Shown here: one piece after another, positions 34,032-42,019 of the stretch
Layout of the letters: every line of letters begins with the position of its first letter
How positions within the stretch are numbered: the first letter of the stretch is position 1
NCBI GenBank assembly: GCA_903900155.1
Contig: CAIUMD010000062.1
Location: 124,001 to 188,000, forward strand
Reading direction: 5' to 3'
DNA length: 64,000 nt
From: an uncultured Caulobacterales bacterium
GTDB taxonomy: Bacteria > Pseudomonadota > Alphaproteobacteria > Caulobacterales > Caulobacteraceae
The notes under the pieces: generated by a model
What the model was told of the DNA's origin: nothing
Seen by the model: the letters and a program-made list of their open reading frames with translations, nothing else
Databases searched by the model: none
Made by a program: the position numbers and the translations under genes

Positions 34032-35807
34032 ATGACTCGCATCGCATCATGCCTGGCTGGTGTCTGCCTCGCCGCGCTGACGGTCTCGGCCGCCTGGGCC
34101 GCTCCCGCGTCCGTCAACCTGACCAAGTTGGTCATCCGCTACGAGGCCTTGGGTGATCCGGGCGAGGACCCCGATTCCGGCGGTTCGACCGATGCGCGCT
34201 GGAAGCTGCCCGACGTCTCGCCGGCCGCCGACGCCGACCGCACTGCCAAGCTCAAGCAGATTCAGACCGAGCTGAAGACCTTGGGCGACAAGGGCCTGGC
34301 CGACGACGAGCGCCTGACCCGCGACTTGCTGCTGTTCAGCCTGCGCGACCGGATCGAGGCGGCCAGCTTTGACGAGGCCCGCATGCCGTTCAGCAGCGAC
34401 GGCGGCTTCGATGTGATGATGCTGTACCGCGCCAGCGGCGCGACCTTGCGCAACGCCGACGAGGCCCGCCGCTGGATCGTGCTGCTGAACGGCATGCCCG
34501 GCTGGTACGCGACGAATATCGACAACGCTCGGCGCGGCGTCGCCAGCGGCTTTGTCCAGGCCGTTCCCACCGCCCAGGCTGTGCTGGAACGGGCTCAGCG
34601 CGCGGCCGCAACGCCGTTGCCTAAGGATCCGCTGCTGGTCCCGCTGCGGGCGCTGCCCGACAGCATTCCCGATCGCGCGGCCCTGATCGCCGAGGGCGAG
34701 AAGGCCGTCACCGACAAGGTCGCGCCCGCCCGCGCCAGCTTCGTCAAGTTCATGGCCGAGGAGTACGTCCCGCACGCCGCCAGGAGCCTGGCGGCCTCGG
34801 ACCTGCCCGACGGCAAGCGCTACTACGCGTTCCTGGCCCGTCGACACACGACCACCGACCTGACGCCGGACCAGATCCACGACATCGGCCAGGCCGAGGT
34901 GGCCCGCATCCGCGCCCGCATGCAGCAGGCCATGCAGGCCGCCGGTTTCCAGGGCGACTTGACCGCCTTCATCGCCATGCTGCGCCAGGATCCGCGCTTC
35001 TACGCCACCAGCCGCCAGCAGCTGCTGGAGAAATCCAGCGAGATCGCCAAGCGCGCCGACGACCAGCTGCCGGCCCATTTCGGCGTCCTGCCGCGCCTGA
35101 CCTATGGCGTGCGGCCGGTGCCCGCCAGCATCGAGAAGGGCTACACCACGGGCCGCTACTTCGGGGGCGACCCCAAGGTCGGCCGGGCCGGCGGGCTGAT
35201 GATCAACACCTCCGAGCTGGACCAGCGGCCGCTGTACGAACTGCCGGCCCTGGTGCTGCACGAAGGCGCGCCGGGCCACCACATCCAGACCTCTCTGGCC
35301 CAGGAGCAGGTCGGCGCGCCCGAGTTCCGCAAGAACCTCTACTTCACCGCCTATGGCGAGGGCTGGGGTCTGTATTCGGAATGGCTGGGCGAGGAGATGG
35401 GGATCTATCGCGATCCCTATGAGCTGTTCGGGCGCCTGTCCTACGAGATGTGGCGCGCCTGCCGGCTGGTGGCCGACACGGGCATGCACTGGAAAGGCTG
35501 GACCCTGGACCAGGCCCGCGCCTGCTTCACCGACAACACCGCCCTGTCGCCGGTGAACATCGAGGTCGAGCTCAAGCGCTACGTCTCCTGGCCCGGCCAG
35601 GCCCTGGCCTACAAGATCGGCGAGCTGAAGCTGCTGGAACTGCGCCAGAAGGCCGAGAAGGCGTTGGGCGATCGTTTCGACGAGCGCGGCTTCCACGACG
35701 CGGTGCTATTGCACGGCTCGCTGCCGCTGTCGGTGCTGGAGACCCGCGTCGACGCCTGGATCAACGATCAGGCCAAGTCTGGGCAGAACCACAAGAAGAA
35801 GGGCTGA
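34032..35807 (+). CDS. DUF885 family secreted metallopeptidase-like protein
   Basis: 591 residues with a signal peptide (CLAGVCLAALTVSAAWAAPA). The zinc-site-like motif VLHEGAPGHHIQTSLA and a later YGEGWGLYSEWLGEEMG provide the HExxxGHH…E pattern typical of DUF885, a family related to M32-like gluzincins. It is probably a periplasmic carboxypeptidase or oligopeptidase. Its stop is directly followed by the sugar kinase ATG at 35809 (TGACATG), so they form an operon. Confidence 0.88.
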   Translation: MTRIASCLAGVCLAALTVSAAWAAPASVNLTKLVIRYEALGDPGEDPDSGGSTDARWKLPDVSPAADADRTAKLKQIQTELKTLGDKGLADDERLTRDLLLFSLRDRIEAASFDEARMPFSSDGGFDVMMLYRASGATLRNADEARRWIVLLNGMPGWYATNIDNARRGVASGFVQAVPTAQAVLERAQRAAATPLPKDPLLVPLRALPDSIPDRAALIAEGEKAVTDKVAPARASFVKFMAEEYVPHAARSLAASDLPDGKRYYAFLARRHTTTDLTPDQIHDIGQAEVARIRARMQQAMQAAGFQGDLTAFIAMLRQDPRFYATSRQQLLEKSSEIAKRADDQLPAHFGVLPRLTYGVRPVPASIEKGYTTGRYFGGDPKVGRAGGLMINTSELDQRPLYELPALVLHEGAPGHHIQTSLAQEQVGAPEFRKNLYFTAYGEGWGLYSEWLGEEMGIYRDPYELFGRLSYEMWRACRLVADTGMHWKGWTLDQARACFTDNTALSPVNIEVELKRYVSWPGQALAYKIGELKLLELRQKAEKALGDRFDERGFHDAVLLHGSLPLSVLETRVDAWINDQAKSGQNHKKKG

Positions 35808-35808
35808 C

Positions 35809-36741
35809 ATGGCCAAGATCACCGTCCTCGGCGAATGCATGGTCGAGCTGTCGCCGGAAGCGTCTGATGGCGGCGCGCCGCTGTACCGGATGGGCTATGC
35901 CGGCGACACCTTCAACACGGCGATCTACATGGCCCGCCTGGGCGACCAGGTCGCCTACTGCACGGCGCTAGGGCAGGGGGACCCCTTCAGCGAGGGCGTG
36001 CTGTCGACCATGCGCCGCGAGGCCATGGACACCCGCCTGGTCCGCCAGGTCGAGAACCGCCTGCCGGGCCTCTACGCCATCGTCCTGGACGAGCACGGCG
36101 AGCGCAAGTTCCACTACTGGCGCGAGCGGGCGCCCATCCGCGACCTGTTCTCGGCCCACACCGCCGACCAGCTGATCGAGGCGGCCAAGGCCAGCGACCT
36201 CGTCTATCTGTCGGGCGTGACCCTGGCGGTGGTCGGCGACATCGGCCGGGCGCGCCTGAAGGACATGCTGGCCTATGTCCATTCGCGCGGCGTGGCCGTG
36301 GCCCTGGACTTCAACTATCGCCCGGCCCTGTGGCCCAGCGCGGAAGCCGCCCGCGAGGCGCTGGACGGCGTGGTGCCGTCGTGCCGCTACGTCTCGCTGA
36401 GCAGCGAGGACAGCCGTCCGCTGTACGATCGCGAGGCCGAGGGCCTGGCCGGGGAGTGGGCCGCGGCGGGCGCCGAGGTGGTGGCCCGCGACGAGAGCCA
36501 TTGCGTCAACGTCCATCGTCCCGACGGCCGCACCGCGACGCCGGCGCCGGGCCGGGTGAAGGCGGTCGACACCACCGGGGCGGGGGACGGCTTCAACGCC
36601 GCATACCTGTCGTCGCGTCTGGCTGGGCTGCCGATTCCGGAGGCCGTCGCACGGGCTCACGCCCTGGCCGCGCTGGTGGTTTCGCACCGGGGCGCGATCC
36701 TGCCGCATGGTTTGGCGCTGAACGTCGCTCGAGCGTCCTGA
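35809..36741 (+). CDS. kdgK: PfkB-family sugar kinase, probably 2-keto-3-deoxygluconate kinase
   Basis: 310 residues. GECMVELSP and GYAGDTFNTAIYMARLG at the N-terminus, DFNYRPALW, and the PfkB signature DTTGAGDGFNAAYLSSR near the end. The Y-R-M-G-Y-A-G-D-T-F-N-T arrangement is typical of KdgK, which phosphorylates KDG to KDPG for the Entner-Doudoroff route. It overlaps the end of the DUF885 gene's context by one base spacing only. Confidence 0.8.
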   Translation: MAKITVLGECMVELSPEASDGGAPLYRMGYAGDTFNTAIYMARLGDQVAYCTALGQGDPFSEGVLSTMRREAMDTRLVRQVENRLPGLYAIVLDEHGERKFHYWRERAPIRDLFSAHTADQLIEAAKASDLVYLSGVTLAVVGDIGRARLKDMLAYVHSRGVAVALDFNYRPALWPSAEAAREALDGVVPSCRYVSLSSEDSRPLYDREAEGLAGEWAAAGAEVVARDESHCVNVHRPDGRTATPAPGRVKAVDTTGAGDGFNAAYLSSRLAGLPIPEAVARAHALAALVVSHRGAILPHGLALNVARAS

Positions 36742-36748
36742 GCCGCTC

Positions 36749-37012
36749 ATGATCTCACCACCTGACGCGCTTGCGCCGAGCCCCCTCTGGCCGCCCGATA
36801 TCCTGGCCCTTGGCCCTCTCGCGGGCCGTGAGGCGGCGATCGAGATGTGCCGCGCCCTGCGCGCGGGCGCCGTCGGCGACAAGGCGTGGCTGGACGAATG
36901 TGCGCGATTCTCGAGCGCATCCCGGTCGCGAGCCTTCAGGACGCGAATGCCCGTCTCGAGGCGGGAATTGCGCGGACCTCGAGTCAATGAAATCAATACC
37001 TTGGTTTCATGA
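36749..37012 (+). CDS. Doubtful small ORF (87 aa)
   Basis: The frame starts 8 bases after the kinase and reads MISPPDALAPSPLWPPDILA…REAAIEMCRALRAGAVGDKA. It then turns into an Arg/Ser-rich stretch that looks like off-frame translation. It may be the 5' part of a decayed gene. There is no strong ribosome binding site and no family match. An ATGAAA/TTTCAT inverted repeat (36987-37010) covers its end. Nothing else is visible in this 365-base gap. Confidence 0.3.
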   Translation: MISPPDALAPSPLWPPDILALGPLAGREAAIEMCRALRAGAVGDKAWLDECARFSSASRSRAFRTRMPVSRRELRGPRVNEINTLVS

Positions 37013-37107
37013 AGCTTGAGCGCAATAGGAATATCTTCCTCTCTATGGGAAAATAAACCTATAGTCGTATCCATCGGTCGTGCTCGCGGCCGAGAGGAGA
37101 GGACGCC

Positions 37108-37476
37108 ATGCTGGTTCAAGCCCTTGAGGACATCTGGGCGATCACGCCTGATCCCCGTCGCGACCGCCTGACGGTCGGCTTCGTCACCCATCTCGTTTCC
37201 CTGGCCACCGGCGTTCCGGCGGCCGAGATCTCTACGCCCAAGCGGGCCTCACACGCGGCTGTTCGCGCCCGGCAGCTGGCCATCTACCTGACCCATATCA
37301 CCTTCCACTGGCCGTTGGCGCGGGTGGCCTTCGCCTTCGGCCGCGACCGGACCACCTGCGGCCATGCCTGCCGCAAGATCGAGGACCTGCGCGACGACGT
37401 CGCCTTCGACCGCCGGCTCGCCGCGCTGGAAGCCTGCCTGCGTCAGGCCCCGGCCCATGCCGAGGAGATGCCGTGA
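37108..37476 (+). CDS. Stand-alone DnaA domain IV-like DNA-binding protein
   Basis: 122 residues, far shorter than DnaA (about 450-500), with no AAA+ domain. The sequence VGFVTHLVSLATGVPAAEIS, ARQLAIYLTHITFHWPLARV and FGRDRTTCGHACRKIEDLRD follows the DnaA C-terminal helix-turn-helix, including the DnaA signature position (usually D-H-T-T-V-x-H-A). It may bind DnaA-box-like DNA without ATPase function. GAGGAGAGGA precedes the ATG. The next gene is coupled by GTGA. Confidence 0.85.
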   Translation: MLVQALEDIWAITPDPRRDRLTVGFVTHLVSLATGVPAAEISTPKRASHAAVRARQLAIYLTHITFHWPLARVAFAFGRDRTTCGHACRKIEDLRDDVAFDRRLAALEACLRQAPAHAEEMP

Positions 37477-38204
37477 TGGGCGTTGACGAGCTCTTCGAAG
37501 TCGAGCTGGAGGCTCGCCGGTTGGCCGAGCGCGCCATGCGGCTGCTGGCCCGTCCCGGCGCGGTGATCGAGGCGCAGGGCGTCGGCTACGGCGTGCGCCT
37601 GGGCGCCAGCCGGCGGCGCAGCGTGATGCTGGTGCTGGACGAAGCCGCGTTCCAGGTCCTGGCGCGCGAGGCGACCTTGAAGGTCCGTCCGCAGGGCGGC
37701 TGGTCGATGATGGCGCGGCCAGAGCCCGATGTCCCGCCGCCTGGACGGCCGGGCGTGATCGAGGCGGTGGTCAAGACGCCCGACGGCGGCAAGGTGCGGC
37801 GCAATCTGGGGGAGTCGCCGATCGCTTGGCTGGCCGCGCGTCGCGACGGGGCAGGGCGGGCGTGGCTGTCGCCGGTCGAGGCCGCCGCCGGCGAGCGCCT
37901 GCGTGAGGAGTTCGAGAGCCTGGGGACGCAAGGGCGCACGACCATGCGCTGGGACCTGACGCCCCGGGTCTCCGGCGGCCGTCCGGGTCTGGCGCCCGCC
38001 GAACGCGACCACGCCGCCCGCGAGCGGATCGCCAAGGCGCTGGCGGCGGTTGGTCCCGGCCTGCGCGAGATCCTGGAGACGGTGTGCCTGATGGGCTCGG
38101 CCCTGGAGCAGGCGGAAGCCGAGCTGAAGCTGCCGCGCCGGGCGGGCAAGACGGTCCTGAAACTCGCCCTGCAGCGCCTGGCGCAGCATTACAGAATGGC
38201 CTGA
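37473..38204 (+). CDS. DUF6456-like putative helix-turn-helix protein
   Basis: 243 residues. The N-terminal region is Arg-rich (ELEARRLAERAMRLLARPG), the middle carries SPIAWLAARRDGAGRAWLSP and AGERLREEFESLG, and the C-terminus ends with a helix-rich LMGSALEQAEAELKLPRRAG-type segment that resembles a sigma/HTH unit. This matches the DUF6456 layout. It starts at GTG 37473, overlapping the stop of the DnaA-IV-like gene. The two probably form a DNA-binding operon of unknown role. Confidence 0.75.
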   Translation: MMGVDELFEVELEARRLAERAMRLLARPGAVIEAQGVGYGVRLGASRRRSVMLVLDEAAFQVLAREATLKVRPQGGWSMMARPEPDVPPPGRPGVIEAVVKTPDGGKVRRNLGESPIAWLAARRDGAGRAWLSPVEAAAGERLREEFESLGTQGRTTMRWDLTPRVSGGRPGLAPAERDHAARERIAKALAAVGPGLREILETVCLMGSALEQAEAELKLPRRAGKTVLKLALQRLAQHYRMA

Positions 38205-38207
38205 GCC

Positions 38208-38661
38208 CTAGCGGTTGCCGCCTGCGACCGCGATGATCTCGCCGGTGATCCAGTAGCTGTCGGGCGAGGCCAGGAAGGTCGCCACCGGGGCGATGTCCGA
38301 CGGCTGGCCCATACGGCCGAGCGGGGTCTGGGCGACCATCTGGGTTTCCAGCTCGCTGCCGATGATGCCTATGGCGTGGGCGCCTTCGGTCTCGACCGCG
38401 CCGGGCGAGATGGCGTTGACGCGGATCTTGCGCGGACCCAGCTCCTTGGCGAGCACGCGGGTGATCGAGTCCACGGCGGCCTTGGCGACGTCGCCCTGGA
38501 CGGCGATGGCCTTGCCGCCGGCGGCGGTGATCTCGGCCACGACCTTGTCGGCGCCCTCTCGGCTGGAGGCGTAGTTGACGGCCACGGCCGCGCCTTCGGC
38601 GGCCAGGGCCTTGGCGATCGCGGCCCCGATGCCCTTCGACGTTCCCGTGAGACGACGGCCG
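38208..38661 (-). pseudogene. SDR oxidoreductase remnant, 5'-fused and internally deleted
   Basis: TGTSKGIGAAIAKALAAEGA and NYASSREGADKVVAEI are the start of a classical SDR. The frame then jumps from GDVAKAA straight to VDSITRVLAKELGPRKIRVN, skipping about 75 residues that hold the NNAG motif and the catalytic YxxxK. The end (GRMGQPSDIAPVATFLASPD…WITGEIIAVAGG) is intact. At its 5' end the frame joins an ArsR gene with an extra TC. It cannot be a working dehydrogenase. Confidence 0.8.
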
Positions 38662-38854
38662 TCTCCAGTTCCTTCATATGGTGCGAGAGGGTGGCGGCGG
38701 TGACGGGCACGTGCTGGGCCATCGCGCCGCACGGGAAGGGCTCGCTGGCCGCGCCGACCTCCTTGAGGATCTGGCGACGGCGCGGATCGGCCAGGGCCTT
38801 GGCGATCAGGTTCACCTGGCGTTCGTCCAGAGCGGTGCGCGACGCGACTTCCAT
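38650..38854 (-). pseudogene. ArsR-type regulator, 3'-truncated
   Basis: MEVASRTALDERQVNLIAKA, LADPRRRQILKEVG and VTAATLSHHMKELETA form an ArsR winged-helix up to the recognition helix. The wing and C-terminal dimerisation helix are missing; the frame runs into SDR sequence (…AVVSRERRRASG). ATG 38854 has GAGAG upstream. The deletion joins two formerly separate genes. Confidence 0.75.
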
Positions 38855-38904
38855 GGCTCTCATATGCGGTGGGACGCGCCGGGAAGCAAACAGGGGTGCG
38901 AAGA

Positions 38905-38990
38905 CCTCGCCCTTCGACAGGCTCAGGGTGAGGTTTTCGACTGAACGGCCCTGACCGTCGTCCTCATCCTGAGCCTGTCGAAGGACGAGG
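38905..38990. repeat. CTTCGACAGG palindromic intergenic repeat, copy 2
   Basis: CCTCGCCCTTCGACAGGCTC and its inverted partner CCTGTCGAAGGACGAGG, about 50 bases apart. It is located between the DUF2383 stop and the ArsR remnant start. Confidence 0.85.
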
Positions 38991-39004
38991 ACGGGCCAAG
39001 GGCC

Positions 39005-39454
39005 TTAGTGCTTCAGCATGTGCTTGATATCGCGCATCTGGTCATGACCGGACTTCACCGAGGTCCAGGCCTTTTCGATCGCCGCGCGGGTCTGGGGATC
39101 GACGTCGGTGTCCTGCAGGGCCTTTTCGTACTTGGCCTTGATGTGGTCCTCGCCGGCCTCGACCTCGGTGACGACGGCTTCGTCGCCCTTGGTCACGGCG
39201 TCCTTCAGGTTCAGGAAGGCGCGATGGGCGGCGGCCAGGATGGTGCCGTCGTCCTTGGGCTCGCCGCCCAGGCGCCGGACCTCGTCCTGCAGCTCCGAGG
39301 CGACCGTGCGGCGCTCCTGGGCGCGGCGCTCGAACAGGTCCTTGTAGCGCGAGTTATCGGCGTCCTTGGCGGCCTCGGCATAACCGTCGGCGCTGTCGAT
39401 CGTGGTCTCGACCAGGCCGTTGACGAGCTTGATGTGGTCTTCGTTGGTGTGCAT
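39005..39454 (-). CDS. DUF2383 / PA2169-family four-helix-bundle protein
   Basis: 149 residues, all-helical and charged. HTNEDHIKLVNGLVETTIDS, RAQERRTVASELQDEVRRLG and VTEVEAGEDHIKAKYEKALQ are family features, with ferritin-like E/H positions. The function is unknown; homologues are often induced by general stress. A near-consensus EcfG promoter (TGAAC-N17-CGTT on the minus strand, 39490-39515) lies upstream. The ribosome binding site is GAGGAG. Confidence 0.88.
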   Translation of the reverse strand: MHTNEDHIKLVNGLVETTIDSADGYAEAAKDADNSRYKDLFERRAQERRTVASELQDEVRRLGGEPKDDGTILAAAHRAFLNLKDAVTKGDEAVVTEVEAGEDHIKAKYEKALQDTDVDPQTRAAIEKAWTSVKSGHDQMRDIKHMLKH

Positions 39455-39489
39455 CGGGCGGCTCCTCGCTGGGGTAGGGGAGCCGGGTC

Positions 39490-39515
39490 AACGCGGGGCG
39501 GCGGCGAAGCGTTCA
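39490..39515 (-). promoter_or_regulatory. Possible EcfG-type promoter (one mismatch)
   Basis: On the minus strand TGAAC, 17 bases, CGTT. The consensus is GGAAC-N16/17-CGTT. It ends 36 bases upstream of the DUF2383 ATG and overlaps the trhO stop. Confidence 0.4.
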
Positions 39516-40469
39516 GCTTGGCTTTGCGGGAAAAGTCGCGCCGACGTGGTCGATGCCCAGGGTCTCGCAATGCAGGGCCTGGCGATGGCGTTCGGCGGCG
39601 CGGGCCTTCTGGTCGTCCGTGCGCTGATCGTGACAGGCAGGGCAGGAGACACCCTCGACATACAGCGGCGAGGCCTTGGCCTGCGGGCTCACCGGCATGC
39701 GGCAGCCCCGGCACAGGGCGTGGGTTCCTGGCGACAGGCCGTGACCGACCGCGACCCGCTCGTCGAACACGAAGCACTCGCCGCGCCAGAGGCTCTCCGG
39801 CTCGGGCACCTGCTCCAGATAGTCCAGGATGCCACCTTGCAGGTGGAAGACTTCGCTGACGCCCTCGGCCTTGAGGAACGCCGTCGACTTCTCGCAGCGG
39901 ATGCCGCCGGTGCAGTACATGGCGATCTTCTTGGGCGGGGTTTGCAGCCCCTGGCGCCAGTCGCGGAACCAGGCGGGGAAATCCGAGAAGCTGGCCGTCT
40001 TCGGATCCAGCGCGCCTTCGAACTGGCCGACGGCGACCTCGTAGTCGTTGCGGGTGTCGATCACCACGACGTCGGGATCGCTGATCAGGGCGTTCCAATC
40101 GGCGGGCGCGACATAGGTCCCGGCGTCGGTGGGGTCGAGGTCAGGCTCGCCCAGGGTGACGATCTCATTCTTGAGGCGGACCTTCATCCGGTAGAACGGC
40201 ATGCGTTCGGCCCAGGCGGTCTTGGGCGCCAGGCCTTCGCAGCCGGGCAGGGCGCGGATGTGATTGAGCACCGCCTCGATGGCGGCGTCCTCGCCGGCGA
40301 TAGTGCCGTTGACGCCTTCGCGGGCCAGCAGCAAGGTGCCCTTGACGCTCAGGCCGCAGCACAGCGCCGCCAGCGGCCCCTGGATCGCCGCCGGGTCTTC
40401 GAACCGCGTGAAGCGGTACAGCGCCGCGACGCGGTATTTAGGCGAGCCTCGTTTATCCAAGACTGGCAT
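39513..40469 (-). CDS. trhO: tRNA uridine(34) hydroxylase (rhodanese family)
   Basis: 318 residues. The N-terminal acylphosphatase-like domain (LAREGVNGTIAGEDAAIEAV) is followed by a rhodanese domain with VVIDTRNDYEVAVGQFEGAL and the active-site loop MYCTGGIRCEK, then a Cys-rich zinc-like tail (CRGCRMPVS…CPACHD). It hydroxylates U34 of certain tRNAs using O2. The start overlaps the sufE stop by 17 bases, so the two are cotranslated. Confidence 0.93.
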   Translation of the reverse strand: MPVLDKRGSPKYRVAALYRFTRFEDPAAIQGPLAALCCGLSVKGTLLLAREGVNGTIAGEDAAIEAVLNHIRALPGCEGLAPKTAWAERMPFYRMKVRLKNEIVTLGEPDLDPTDAGTYVAPADWNALISDPDVVVIDTRNDYEVAVGQFEGALDPKTASFSDFPAWFRDWRQGLQTPPKKIAMYCTGGIRCEKSTAFLKAEGVSEVFHLQGGILDYLEQVPEPESLWRGECFVFDERVAVGHGLSPGTHALCRGCRMPVSPQAKASPLYVEGVSCPACHDQRTDDQKARAAERHRQALHCETLGIDHVGATFPAKPS

Positions 40470-40878
40470 GGGCGTCGTGCTGGATGCGGGCGACCATCGA
40501 CTTCAGGCCATTGGAGCGCTGCGAGGACAGAGCGCCCGACAGGCCCAGCTTGTCCATCGCGCCCTTGGCGTCGAAGGCGGCGATGTCGGCGGGCATGCGG
40601 CCCGAATAGAGGCGCAGCATGATGGCCACCAGGCCGCTGACGATATGGGCGTCGCTGTCGCCGCGAAACTTCAGGGAGCCGTCGGCCTGGGGCTCGGTGA
40701 CCAGCCACACCTGGCTGGCGCAGCCGCGCACCTTGTTCACTTCCGAGCGCTCGGCGTCGGTCAGGGGCTCCAGCGCCTTGCCCAGCTCGATCACGTAGCG
40801 ATAGCGCTCCTCCCAGTCGCCGAGGAGTTCGAACTCGTCGGCGAGGTCGTTGAGGGCGGTGTCGATCGGGCTGGTCAT
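40453..40878 (-). CDS. sufE: SufE-family Fe-S cluster assembly protein
   Basis: 141 residues. The core EFELLGDWEERYRYVIELGK, NKVRGCASQVWLVTEPQADG (with the sulfur-accepting Cys) and SGLVAIMLRLYSGRMPADIA are typical. SufE takes sulfur from the cysteine desulfurase SufS. Here it is not in a suf operon but coupled to trhO. I chose ATG 40878 (MTSPIDTAL) over the track's 12-residue extension. Confidence 0.92.
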   Translation of the reverse strand: MTSPIDTALNDLADEFELLGDWEERYRYVIELGKALEPLTDAERSEVNKVRGCASQVWLVTEPQADGSLKFRGDSDAHIVSGLVAIMLRLYSGRMPADIAAFDAKGAMDKLGLSGALSSQRSNGLKSMVARIQHDAHASLG

Positions 40879-40929
40879 GGCGGGCCAATTAGGGGGCTGG
40901 CTGCTGCATGGCAAGCGCAGCGGGACCGT

Positions 40930-41016
40930 CCTCGCCCTTCGACAGGCTCACGGTGAGGACTACTGGATAAGGCGTTTCAGTAGAAAACCTCATCCTGAGC
41001 TTGTCGAAGGACGAGG
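40930..41016. repeat. CTTCGACAGG palindromic intergenic repeat, copy 3
   Basis: CCTCGCCCTTCGACAGGCTC pairs with CTTGTCGAAGGACGAGG. The central part TTCAGTAGAAAACCTCATCC closely resembles copy 1. It lies between the histidine kinase stop and the sufE start. Confidence 0.85.
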
Positions 41017-41027
41017 TTTGCGGCCCC

Positions 41028-41822
41028 TCAGGCCGCAGGCAGGATCAGCCGCGCCAGGAAGCCCGCGCCCAGGCTGGAGGACAGCTTCAGCGAGCCGCCC
41101 ATGGCCCGCGACAACAGGTCGACGATCGGCAGGCCCAGGCCGACGCCCTCGGCGGTGCGGGTCAGGGTCGAGCCGCCTTGCTCGAACGGTTGCAGCAGGC
41201 GGGGCAGTTCGGCGCTTTCCACGCCGGGACCCTGGTCGCGGATGGTGATCTCGACCTCGCGGCCGATCCTGGCCGCCGCCACATGCACGACTCCCCCGGC
41301 AGGCGAGTGCGTAACGGCGTTCTGCAAGAGATTGGTCAGCATGGTCCGCAGGCCGCGGCTGTCGGCCAGGACCGCCGGCAGGGAGCGTTCGCCGACCACG
41401 TGGACGATCACGTCGCGGCGGCGGATCTCCGACCCCAGGGCGTCGATGACGTCCTCGATCGCCTCGTCCAGGCTCTCGGGCGTCATCTCGATATCGGTGA
41501 CGTGGCCTTCGAGGCGGGCGATCTCGACGATCTGGTTGACCAGCTTCAGCAGCTTCAAGCCGCTCTCATGGACGATGCCCGCATATTCCTTGTACTGCGG
41601 GCTTCCCAGCGGGCCGTAGAGCTCCTGTGAGAGGATCTCGGAGAAGCCGATCACGGCGTTCAGCGGGGTGCGCAGTTCGTGGCTGACCATGCGCAGGAAC
41701 GACCGCTTGCGGTCGTCGAGGGCCAGACGTCGACGCTCGATTGCGGCCGCCCGGCGCTCGGCCGAGGTCGGGTCCGCGAAGGCGGAGACGATCGAAGCGT
41801 CCAGGGACGCCGGTTCTGGCAT
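41028..41822 (-). CDS. Soluble sensor-less histidine kinase
   Basis: 264 residues with no TM helix or PAS domain. A coiled coil of about 40 residues leads into HisKA (FLRMVSHELRTPLNAVIGFS), then HATPase_c with N-box (MLTNLLQNAVTHSP), G1 (IRDQGPGV) and G2 (EGVGLGLPIVDLLSRAM). The H-box closely resembles the DivJ/PleC/PdhS group. It lies divergently next to divJ (198 bases between starts), which suggests a functional link with DivK/PleD signalling; that link is inferred. The ribosome binding site is GGGAG. Confidence 0.85.
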   Translation of the reverse strand: MPEPASLDASIVSAFADPTSAERRAAAIERRRLALDDRKRSFLRMVSHELRTPLNAVIGFSEILSQELYGPLGSPQYKEYAGIVHESGLKLLKLVNQIVEIARLEGHVTDIEMTPESLDEAIEDVIDALGSEIRRRDVIVHVVGERSLPAVLADSRGLRTMLTNLLQNAVTHSPAGGVVHVAAARIGREVEITIRDQGPGVESAELPRLLQPFEQGGSTLTRTAEGVGLGLPIVDLLSRAMGGSLKLSSSLGAGFLARLILPAA

Positions 41823-42019
41823 GGTAGGCTCCCGGACCTTCTGTCCGTGACGAATTAGGTCGGGACTATGGGGCCGGGCGCTTACGAATCCGTTTCCGTC
41901 CACAACGCGTCCACGAGGAAAGGTCGCTTAACGATTGTGCGGCCTTGGGGGATCGGCGGCTCCGCGTTAAGGTTTGACGACGGTGATCCTTCCCGCACCG
42001 CGCTTGAAGTCGACGGCCT

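Noticed and set aside
33652-34135. Minus-strand ORFs with ERAKRFELSTPTLARL-like text
   Set aside because: They are antisense translations of the two tRNA-Gly genes, a well-known false gene prediction.
37108-37476. Truncated or broken dnaA gene
   Set aside because: No AAA+ remnants lie upstream, the ORF has its own strong ribosome binding site and is coupled to the next gene, so it looks like a stand-alone small protein.
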